NCBI GenBank assembly: GCA_947650365.1
Contig: OX393557.1
Coordinates: 558,001-622,000, forward strand
Origin: Chamaelirium japonicum
Taxonomy: Eukaryota; Streptophyta; Magnoliopsida; Liliales; Melanthiaceae
Direction: 5' to 3'
Length of the DNA: 64,000 nt
Shown: positions 48,898-61,074 of the stretch, in pieces
How positions within the stretch are numbered: position 1 is the first letter of the stretch
How the letters are laid out: every line of letters starts with the position of its first letter
Notes under the pieces: model-generated
What the model saw: only the letters and a program-made list of their open reading frames with translations
What the model was told of the DNA's origin: nothing
The model's database searches: none
Program-made: the position numbers and the translations under genes

Positions 48898-49845
48898 TGA
48901 ATGAATTAGAATGGATCGTAGAATGAATTAGAGTTGATACATTCGTGCGAATGAATTAGAATGGATCGTACGAATGAATTAGATTGGATCGTATGAATGA
49001 ATTATAATGGATCATGCGAATGAATTAGAATAGATCATACGAATGAATTAGAATGGATCGTACGAATGAATTAGAATGGATACATTCATGCAAAAGAATT
49101 AGAATGGATTGTATGAATGAATTAGAATGCATCGTGCGAATGAATTAGAATAGATACATTCGTGCGAATGAATTAGAATGGATCGTATGAATGAATTAGA
49201 TTGGATCGTATGAATGAATTAAATGGATCGTATGAATGAATTAGAATGGATCATACGAATGAATTAGAATGGATCGTATGAATGAATTAGAATGGATTGT
49301 ACGAATGAATTAGAATGGATCGTTTGAATGAATTAGAATGGATCGTACTTATGAATTAGAATGGGTCATACGAATGAAATAGAATGGATCGTACGAAGGA
49401 ATTAGAATGGATCGTACAAACGAATTAGAATGGATCGTATGAATGAAATAGAATAGATCGTACAAATGAATTAGAATGGATCGTATGAATGAATTAGATT
49501 GGATCGTATGAATGAATTAGAATGGATTGTACGAATGAAATAGAATAGATCGTACGAATGAAATAGAATGGATCGTACGAATGAATTAGAATAGATTGTG
49601 CGAATGGATTAGAATGGATCATACGATTGAGTAAGAATGGATTGTACGAATGAAATAGAATAGATCGTACGAATGAATTAGAATGGATCGTATGAATGAA
49701 TTAGAATGGATCGTGCAAATGAATTAGAATCGATCGTACGAATGAATTAGAATGGATCGTATGAATGAATTAGAATGGATCGTAGTAATGAATTAGAATG
49801 GATCCTACGAATGAATTAGAATAGATAGTGCGAATGAATTAGAAT

Positions 49846-49864
49846 GGATCTGGATCGTGTATCC
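49846..49864 (+). repeat. F-to-R junction motif
   Basis: An exact copy of GGATCTGGATCGTGTATCC at an F-to-R flip. Confidence 0.75.
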
Positions 49865-51672
49865 ATTCTAATTCATTCGTACGACCCATTCTAATTCATT
49901 CGCACGATCCATTCTAATTCATTCGTACGATCTATTCTATTTCATTCGTACAATACATTCTAATTCATTCATACGATCCAATCTAATTCATTCATACGAT
50001 CCATTCTAATTCATTCGTACGATCTATTCTATTTCATTCATACGATCCATTCTAATTCGTTTGTACGATCATACGAAGGAATTAGAATGGATCGTACGAA
50101 TGAATTAGAATAGATCGTACGAATGAATTAGAATGGATCGTACGAAGGAATTAGAATGGATCGTACGAAGGAATTAGAATGGATAGTACGAATGAATTAG
50201 AATGGATACCTTCGTGAAAATGAATTAGAATGGATCATACGAATGAATTAGAATGGATCGTATGAATGAATTAGAATGGATCGTGCGAATGAATTAAAAT
50301 GGATCGTATGAATGAAATAAAATAGATCATATGAATTAGAATGGATCATACGAGTGAAATAGAATGGATCATACGAATGAATTAGAATAGATTGTGCGAA
50401 TGGATTTGAAAGGATCATACGATTGAGTAAGAATGGATTGTACGAATGAAATAGAATAGATCGTACGAATGAATTAGAATGGATCATGCTAATGAATTAG
50501 AATTGATCGTATGAATGAATTAGAATAGATTGTGCGAATGAATTAGAATGGATCGTACGAATGAATTGGAATGGATACATTCGTGCGAATGAATTAGAAT
50601 GGATCGTATGAATGAATTAGAGTGGATACATTCGTACAAATGAATTAGAATGGATCGTACGAATGAATTAGAATGGATACATTCGTGCGAATGAATTAGA
50701 ATGGATCATATGAATGAATTAGAATGGATCGTTTGAGTGAATGCGAATGGATCGTGCGAATGAATTAGAATGGATTGTACGAATGAATTAGAATGGATCG
50801 TACGAATGAATTAGAATGGATACATTTGTGCGAATCCATTCTATTTCATTCGTACGATCCATTCTAATTCATTCGCATGATCCATTCTAATTCATTCGTA
50901 CGATCCATTCTAATTCATTCGTATGATCCATTCTAATTCATTCGCACAATCTATTCTAATTCATTCGTACGATCCATTCTAATTCATTCGCACGATCCAT
51001 TCTAATTCATTCATACGATCCATTCTATTTCATTCGTACGATCCATTCTTACTCATTCGTACGATCCATTCTAATTCATTTGCACGAAGGTATCCATTCT
51101 AATTCATTCGTACTATCCATTCTAATTCCTTCGTACGATCCATTCTAATTCCTTCGTACGATCCATTCTAATTCATTCGTACGATCCATTCTAATTCATT
51201 CATACGATCCATTCTAATTCCTTCGTATGATCCATTCTAATTCATGCGTACGGTATGATTCATTCTAATTCATTCGTACGATTCATTCTAATTCAATCCA
51301 TTCTAATTCATTCGTACGATCCATTCTAATTCATTCGTACGATCCATTCTAATTCATTCGTACGATTCATTCTAATTCAATCCATTCTAATTCATTCGTA
51401 CAATCCATTCTTACTCATTCGTATGATCCATTCTAATTCATTCGCACGAATGAATCCATTCTAATTCATTCGTATGATCCATTCTAATTCATTCGCATGA
51501 ATGTATCCATTCTAATTCATTCGTACGATAGAATGGATCGTATGATTGAATTAGATTGGATCGTATGAATGAATTAGAATGGATTGTACGAATGAAATAG
51601 AATAGATCGTACGAATGAATTAGAATGGATCGTGCGAATGTATTAGAATGGGTCGTATGAATGAATTAGAAT

Positions 51673-51691
51673 GGATACACGATCCAGATAA
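51673..51691 (-). repeat. F-to-R junction motif, reversed, diverged end
   Basis: A reversed junction motif whose last two bases read AA instead of CC. It lies at an F-to-R flip. Confidence 0.7.
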
Positions 51692-52613
51692 ATTCTAATT
51701 CATTCGCACAATCTATTCTAATTCATTCGTAGGATCCATTCTAATTCATTACTACGATCCATTCTAATTCATTCATACGATCCATTCTAATTCATTCGTA
51801 CGATCCATTCTAATTCATTCGCACGATCCATTCTAATTCATTCATACGATCCATTCTAATTCATTCGTACGATCTATGCTATTTCATTCGTACAATCCAT
51901 TCTTACTCAATCGTATGATCCATTCTAATCCATTCGCACAATCTATTCTAATTCATTCGTACGATCCATTCTATTTCATTCGTACGATCTATTCTATTTC
52001 ATTCGTACAATCCATTCTAATTCATTCATACGATCCAATCTAATTCATTCATACGATCCATTCTAATTCATTCGTACGATCTATTCTATTTCATTCATAC
52101 GATCCATTCTAATTCGTTTGTACGATCCTTTCTAATTCCTTCGTACGATCCATTCTATTTCATTCGTATGACCCATTCTAATTCATAAGTATGATCCATT
52201 CTAATTCATTCAAATGATCCATTCTAATTCATTCGTACAATCCATTCTAATTCATTCATACGATCCATTCTAATTCATTCGTATGATCCATTCTAATTCA
52301 TTCATACGATCCATTCTAATTCATTCATACGATCCAATCTAATTCATTCATACGATCCATTCTAATTCATTCGCACGAATGTATCCATTCTAATTCATTC
52401 GCACGATCCATTATAATTCATTCATACGATCCAATCTAATTCATTCGTACGATCCATTCTAATTCATTCGTACGATCCATTCTAATTCATTCGCATGATC
52501 CATTATAATTCATTCATACGATCCAATCTAATTCATTCGTACGATCCATTCTAATTCATTCGCACGAATGTATCAACTCTAATTCATTCGTACGATCCAT
52601 TCTAATTCATTCA

Positions 52614-53264
52614 TACATGTACGAATGAATTAGAATGGATACATTCGTGCGAATGAATTAGAATGGATCGTATGAATGAATTAGATTGCATCATATGCAT
52701 GAATTAGAATGGATCGTGCGAATGAATTAGAATGGATCGTACGAATGAATTAGAATGGATCGAACGAATGAATTAGAATGGATACATTCGTGCAAAAGAA
52801 TTAGAATGGATTGTATGAATGAATTAGAATGGATCGTGCGAATGAATTAGAATGGATCGTACGAATGAATTAGAATGGATACATTCGTGCGAAAGAATTA
52901 GAATAGATCGTATGAATGAATTACAATGGATCGTATAAATGAAATAGAATGGATCATACGAATGAATTAGAATGGATCGTGCGAATGAATTAGAATGGAT
53001 CGTACGAATGAATTAGAATGGATCGTACGAAGGAATTAGAATGGATCGTACGAACGAATTAGAAAGGATACATTCGAATTCATTCGTACGATCCATTCTA
53101 ATTCCTTCGTACGATCCATATTCTAATTCATTCGCACGATCCATTCTAATTCATTCGCACGATCCATTCTAATTCATTCATACGATCCATTCTAATTCAT
53201 TCACACAACCCATTTTAATTCATTCTAATTTATTCGTATGTGAGTGGATCGTGTTTTTTCGTGC
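52614..53264 (+). repeat. Complete 651-bp inversion module
   Basis: TACATGTA (52614-52621), GAATTC (53076-53081) and the tag (53236-53264) have the standard 461 and 160 bp spacings. Confidence 0.85.
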
Positions 53265-56200
53265 TAATGAATTAGAATGGATCGTACGAATGAATTAGAA
53301 TGGATACATTCGTGCGAAAGAATTAGAATGGATCGTATGAATGAATTAGATTGGATCGTATAAATGAATTAGAATAGATCGTACGATTGAATTAGAATGG
53401 ATCGTGCTAATGAATTAGAATGGATCGTGCGAATGGATCGTGCGAATGAATTAGAATGGATCGTGCGAATGAATTAGAATGGATCGTACGAATGAATTAG
53501 AATGGATCGTTCGAATGAATTAGAATAGATTGTGCGAATGAATTAGAATGGATCGTACGAATGAATTAGAAAGGATACATTCGTGCGAATGAATTAGAAT
53601 GGATCGTATGAGTGTGAATGAATTAGAATGGATCGTGCGAATGAATTAGAATGGATCGTATTAATGAATTAGAATGGATCGTGCGAATGAATTAGAATGG
53701 ATCGTACGAATGAGTAAGAATGGATCGTGCGAATGAATTAGAATGGATCATATGAATGAATTAGAATGGATCGTATGAATGAATTAGAATGGATCGTGCG
53801 AATAAATTAGAATGGATCGTATGAATGAATTAGAATAGATTGTGCGAATGAATTAGAATGGATCGTATGAATGTATTAGAATGGATACATTCGTGCGAAT
53901 GAATTAGAATGGATCGTATGAATGAATTAGAATCGATCGTATGAATGAATTAGAATGGATCATGCGAATGAATTAGAATGGATCGTGCGAATGAATTAGA
54001 ATGGATCGTACGAATGAAATAGAATGGATTGTACGAATGAGATAGAATGGATCGTACGATCAATTCTAATTCATTCGTACGATCAATTCTAATTCATTAG
54101 CATGATCCATTCTAATTCATTCGTACGATCTATTCTATTTCATTCGTACAATCCATTCTTACTCAATCGTATGATCCATTCTAATCCATTCGCACAATCT
54201 ATTCTAATTCATTCGTACGATCCATTCTATTTCATTCGTACGATCCATTCTAATTCATACGATCCATTCTATTTCATTCATACGATCCATTTTAATTCAT
54301 TCGCACGATCCATTCTAATTCATTCATACGATCCATTCTAATTCATTCGTACGATCCATTCTAATTTCTTCGTATGATCTATTCTAATTCCTTCGTACGA
54401 TCCATTCTAATTCTATTGTACGATCCATTCAAATTCATTCGCACGAATCTATCCATTCTAATTCATTCGTACGGTCCATTCTAATTCATTCGCACGATCC
54501 ATTCTAATTCATTAATACGATCCAATCTAATTCATTCATACGATCTATTCTAATTCATTCGCACGAATATATCCTTTCTAATTCATTCGTACGATCCATT
54601 CTAATTCATTCGCACAATCTATTCTAATTCATTAGTATGATCCATTCTAATTTATTCGTACGATCCATTCTAATTCATTAGCACGATCCAAATTCATTTA
54701 TCCGTACGATCTATTCTATTTCATTCGTACGATCCATTCTTATCGCACGATCCATTCTAATTCATTCGCACGATCCATTCTCCATTCTAATTCCTTCGTA
54801 CGATCTATTCTAATTCCTTCATATCCATTCTAATTCACTCATACGATCCATTCTAATTCATTCATACGATCCATTCTAATTCATTCGCATGAATGTACCC
54901 ATTCTAATTCATTCGTACGATCCATTCTAATTCATTCGCACAATCTATTCTAATTCATTCATACGATCCATCCTAATTCATTCGCACGAATGTATCCATT
55001 CTAATTCATTCGTACAATCCATTCTATTTCATTCGCACAATCCATTCTAATTCATTCGCACAATCTATTCTAATTCATTCGTACGATCAATTCTAATTCA
55101 TTAGCATGATCCATTCTAATTCATTCGTACGATCTATTCTATTTCATTCGTACAATCCATTCTTACTCAATCGTATGATCCATTCTAATCCATTCGCACA
55201 ATCTATTCTAATTCATTCGTACGATCCATTCTATTTCATTCGTACAATCCATTCTAATTCATACGATCCATTCTATTTCATTCATACGATCCATTTTTAT
55301 TCATTCGCACGATCCATTCTAATTCATTCATACGATCCTTTCTAATTAATTCGTAGGATCCATTCTAATTTCTTCGTATGATCTATTCTAATTCCTTCGT
55401 ACGATCCATTCTAATTCCTTTGTACGATCCATTCAAATTCATTCGCACGAATCTATCCATTCTAATTCATTCGTACGATCCATTCTAATTCATTCGCACG
55501 ATCCATTCTAATTCATTAATACGATCCAATCTAATTCATTCATACGATCTATTCTAATTCATTCGCACGAATATATCCTTTCTAATTCATTCGTACGATC
55601 CATTCTAATTTATTCGCACAATCTATTCTAATTCATTAGTACGATCCATTCTAATTCATTCGTACGATCCATTCTAATTCATTAGCACGATCCAAATTCA
55701 TTTATCCGTACGATCTATTCTATTTCATTCGTACGATCCATTCTTATCGCACGATCCATTCTAATTCATTCGCACGATCCATTCTCCATTCTAATTCCTT
55801 CGTACGATCCATTCTAATTCCTTCGTATCCATTCTAATTCACTCATACGATCCATTCTAATTCATTCATACGATCCATTCTAATTCATTCGCATGAATGT
55901 ATCCATTCTAATTCATTCGTACGATCCATTCTAATTCATTCGCACAATCTATTCTAATTCATTCATACGATCCATCCTAATTCATTCGCACGAATGTATC
56001 CATTCTAATTCATTCGTACAATCCATTCTATTTCATTCGTACGATCCATTCTTACTCATTCTTACGATCCATTCGTATCCATTCTAATTCATTCGTACGA
56101 TCTATTCTAATTCATTCGTACGATCCATTCTAATTCATTAATACGATCCAATCTAATTCATTCATACGATCCATTCCAATTCATTCGTACGATCTATTCT

Positions 56201-59070
56201 AATTCTTTCATACGATCCATTCTTCCTCATTCGTACGATCCATTCTAATTCATTCGCACGATCCATTCTAATTCATCCGTACGATCCATTCTATTTCATT
56301 CATACGATCCATTCTTACTCATTCGTACGATCCATTCTAATTCATTCGCACGAATGTATCCATTCTAATTCATTCGTACGATCCATTCTAATTCCTTCGT
56401 ACAAACCATTCTAATTCCTGCGTACGATCTATTCTAATTCCTTTGTACAACCCATTATATTTCATTCGTATGATCCATTCTAATTCCTTTGTACGATCCA
56501 GTCTAATTCATTCCCATGAATGTATCCATTCTAATTCATTTGCACGAATGTATCCATTCTAATTCATTCGTACGATCCATTCTAATTCATTCGTACGTTC
56601 CATTCTAATTCATTCGTAAGATCCATTCTAATTCATTCATACGATCCATTCTAATTCATTCACACAATCCATTCTAATTCATTCTAATTTATTCGTATGT
56701 GAGTGGATCGTGTTTTTTCGTGCTAATGAATTAGAATGGATGGTACGAATGAATTAGAATGGATACATTCGTGCGAAAGAATTAGAATGGATCGTATGAA
56801 TGAATTAGATTGGATCGTATAAATGAATTAGAATGGATCGTACGATTGAATTAGAATGGATCGTGCTAATGAATTAGAATGGATCGTGCGAATGAATTAG
56901 AATGGATCGTGCGAATGAATTAGAATGGATCGTACGAATGAATTAGAATGGATCGTTCGAATGAATTAGAATAGATTGTGCGAATGAATTAGAATGGATC
57001 GTACGAATGAATTAGAAAGGATACATTCGTGCGAATGAATTAAAATGGATCGTATGAGTGTGAATGAATTAGAATGGATCGTGCGAATGAATTAGAATGG
57101 ATCGTATTAATGAATTAGAATGGATCGTGCGAATGAATTAGAATGGATCGTACGAATGAGTAAGAATGGATCGTGCGAATGAATTAGAATGAATCATATG
57201 AATGAATTAGAATGGATCGTATGAATGAATTAGAATGGATCGTGCGAATAAATTAGAATGGATCGTATGAATGAATTAGAATAGATTGTGCGAATGAATT
57301 AGAATGGATCGTACGAATGAATTAGAATGGATACATTCGTGCGAATGAATTAGAATGGATCGTATGAATGAATTAGAATCGATCGTATGAATGAATTAGA
57401 ATGGATCATGCGAATGAATTAGAATGGATCGTGCGAATGAATTAGAATGGATCGTACGAATGAAATAGAATGGATTGTACGAATGAGATAGAATGGATCG
57501 TACGATCAATTCTAATTCATTCGTACGATCAATTCTAATTCATTAGCATGATCCATTCTAATTCATTCGTACGATCTATTCTATTTCATTCGTACAATCC
57601 ATTCTTACTCAATCGTATGATCCATTCTAATCCATTCGCACAATCTATTCTAATTCATTCGTACGATCCATTCTATTTCATTCGTACGATCCATTCTAAT
57701 TCATACGATCCATTCTATTTCATTCATACGATCCATTTTAATTCATTCGCACGATCCATTCTAATTCATTCATACGATCCATTCTAATTCATACGTACGA
57801 TCCATTCTAATTTCTTCGTATGATCTATTCTAATTCCTTCGTACGATCCATTCTAATTCCTTTGTACGATCCATTCAAATTCATTCGCACGAATCTATCC
57901 ATTCTATTTTATTCGTACGATCCATTCTAATTCATTCGCACGATCCATTCTAATTCATTAATACGATCCAATCTAATTCATTCATACGATCTCTTCTAAT
58001 TCATTCGCACGAATATATCCTTTCTAATTCATTCGTACGATCCATTCTAATTCATTCCCACAATCTATTCTAATTCATTAGTACGATCCATTCTAATTCA
58101 TTCGTACGATCCATTCTAATTCATTAGCACGATCCAAATTCATTTATCCGTACGATCTATTCTATTTCATTCGTACGATCCATTCTTATCGCACGATCCA
58201 TTCTAATTCATTCGCACGATCCATTCTCCATTCTAATTCCTTCGTACGATCCATTCTAATTCCTTCGTATCCATTCTAATTCACTCATACGATCCATTCT
58301 AATTCATTCATACGATCCATTCTAATTCATTCGCATGAATGTATCCATTCTAATTCATTCGTACGATTCATTCTAATTCATTCGCACAATCTATTCTAAT
58401 TCATTCATACGATCCATCCTAATTCATTCGCACGAATGTATCCATTCTAATTCATTCGTACAATCCATTCTATTTCATTCGTACGATCCATTCTTACTCA
58501 TTCGTACGATCCATTCGTATCCATTCTAATTCATTCGTACGATCTATTCTAATTCATTCGTACGATCCATTCTAATTCATTAATACAATCCAATCTAATT
58601 CATTCATACGATCCATTCCAATTCATTCGTACGATCCATTCTAATTCATTCATACGATCCATTCTTCCTCATTCGTACGATCCATTCTAATTCATTCGCA
58701 CGATCCATTCTAATTCATCCGTACGATCCATTATATTTCATTCGTACGATCCATTCTTACTCATTCGTACGATCCATTCTAATTCATTCGCACGAATGTA
58801 TCCATTCTAATTCATTCGAACGATCCATTCTAATTCCTTCGTACAAACAATTCTAATTCATGCGTACGATCCATTCTAATTCTTTTGTACGACCCATTAT
58901 ATTTCATTCGTATGATCCATTCTAATTCCTTTGTACGATCCAGTCTAATTCATTCCCATGAATGTATCCATTCTAATTCATTTGCACGAATGTATCCATT
59001 CTAATTCATTCGTACGATCCATTCTAATTCATTCGTACGTTCCATTCTAATTCATTAGTAAGATCCATTC
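53236..59070 (+). repeat. Nested kilobase-scale segmental duplications in the satellite
   Basis: A recognisable R block containing ACTCAATCG and, about 600 bp on, AATTCATTTATCCG occurs three times: the second marker is at 54696, 55700 and 58142. Offsets are 1004, 2442 and 3446 bp, and the same offsets separate the 5' parts of the blocks. The F segment after the tag at 53236 matches that after 56695. Similar blocks occur near 13200, 20680 and 21700, and inverted near 46170 and 50250. This is what unequal exchange between higher-order repeats leaves. Confidence 0.75.
56695..56723 (+). repeat. 29-bp T-run tag without its module
   Basis: The tag GTATGTGAGTGG ... TTTTTT ... CGTGC again marks an R-to-F flip, but the R block before it is long and lacks the GAATTC junction. 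The downstream F block matches that after the 53236 tag, so this copy came by segmental duplication. Confidence 0.8.
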
Positions 59071-60373
59071 TAATTCATTCGCACGATCCATTCTAATTCA
59101 TTAATACGATCCAATCTAATTCATTCGTACGATCCATTCTAATTAATTCGTACGAATGTATCCACTCTAATTCATTCATACGATCCATTCTAATTCATTC
59201 GTATGATCCATTCTATTTCATTCGTATGATCCATTCTAATTCCTTCGTACGATCCATTCTTATTCATTCCCATGAATGTATCCATTCTAATTCATACGTA
59301 AGATCCATTCTAATTCATTTATACGATCCAATCTAATTCATTCATACAATCCATTCTAATTCATTCGCACGAATTTATCCATTCTAACTCGTTCGTACGA
59401 TCCATTCGAATTCATTCGCACGAATGTATCCATTCTAATTCATTCGTACGATCCATTCCGTGCGAATGAATTAGAATGCATCATACGAATGAATTAGAAT
59501 GGATATATTCGTGCAAATGAATTAGAATAGATCGTACGAATGAATTAGAATAGATCGTACGAATGAATTAGAATGGATTGTATGAATGAATTAGATTAGA
59601 TTGTATAAATGAATTAGAATGGATCGTACGAATGAATTAGAATGGATACATTCGTGCGAATGATTTAGAATGGATCGTACGAATGAATTAGAATAGATTG
59701 TGCGAATGAATTAGAATGGATCGTATGAATTAGAATTGATCGTACGAATGAATTAGAATGGGTCATACGAAGGATTTAGAATGGATCGTACAAATGAATT
59801 AGAATGGATCGTACGAATGAATTAGAATGGATACATTCGTGCGAATGAATTAGAATGGATCATACGAAGGAATTAGAATGGATCGTACGAATGAATTAGA
59901 ATGGATCATACGAATGAATTAGAATGGATACATTCGTGCGAATGAATTAGAATGGATCATACGAAGGAATTAGAATGGATCGTACGAATGAATTAGAATG
60001 GATCGTACGAATGAATTAGAATGGATCGTACAAATGAATTAGAATGGATACATTCGTGCGAATGAATTAGAATGGATCATACGAATGAATTAGAGTTGAT
60101 ACATTCGTGTGAATGAATTAAAATGGATAATACGAATGAGTAAGAATGGATCGTAGAATTAGAATGGATCGTATGAATGAATTAGAATGGATACATACGA
60201 ATGAAATAGAATGGATCGTATGAATGAATTAGAATGGATCATGCGAATGAATTAGAATGGATCGTACGAATGAATTAGAATGGATCGTATGAATGAATTA
60301 GAATGGATCATAGTAATGAATTAGAATGGATCCTACGAATGAATTAGAATAGATTGTGCGAATGAATTAGAAT

Positions 60374-60392
60374 GGATCTGGATCGTGTATCC
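60374..60392 (+). repeat. F-to-R junction motif
   Basis: An exact copy of GGATCTGGATCGTGTATCC at an F-to-R flip, followed by the same R units as at 49861. Confidence 0.75.
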
Positions 60393-61066
60393 ATTCTAAT
60401 TCATTCGTACGACCCATTCTAATTCATTCGCACGATCCATTCTAATTCATTCGTACGATCTATTCTATTTCATTCGTACAATCCATTCTAATTCATTCAT
60501 ACGATCCAATCTAATTCATTCATACGATCCATTCTAATTCATTCGTACGATCTATTCTATTTCATTCATACGATCCATTCTAATTCGTTTGTACGATCCT
60601 TTCTAATTCCTTCGTACGATCCATTCTATTTCATTCGTATGACCCATTCTAATTCATAAGTACGATCCATTCTAATTCATTCAAACGATCCATTCTAATT
60701 CATTCGTACGATCCATTCTAATTCATTCGCACGATCCATTCTAATTCATTCATACGATCCAATCTAATTCATTCATACGATCCATTCTAATTCATTCGCA
60801 CGAATGTATCCATTCTAATTCATTCGCACGATCCATTCTAATTCATTCATACAATCCATTCTAATTCTTTTGCACGAATGTATCCATTCTAATTCATTCG
60901 TACGATCCATTCTAATTCATTCGTATGATCTATTCTAATTCATTCGCATGATCCATTATAATTCATTCATACGATCCAATCTAATTCATTCGTACGATCC
61001 ATTCTAATTCATTCGCACGAATGTATCAACTCTAATTCATTCGTATGATCCATTCTAATTCATTCA

Positions 61067-61074
61067 TACATGTA
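61067..61074 (+). repeat. TACATGTA inversion junction
   Basis: This is an R-to-F flip at TACATGTA preceded by CATTCA, as in the complete modules. The first few hundred bases of the F block follow the module, then diverge. No GAATTC or tag follows at the expected distance. Confidence 0.75.
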
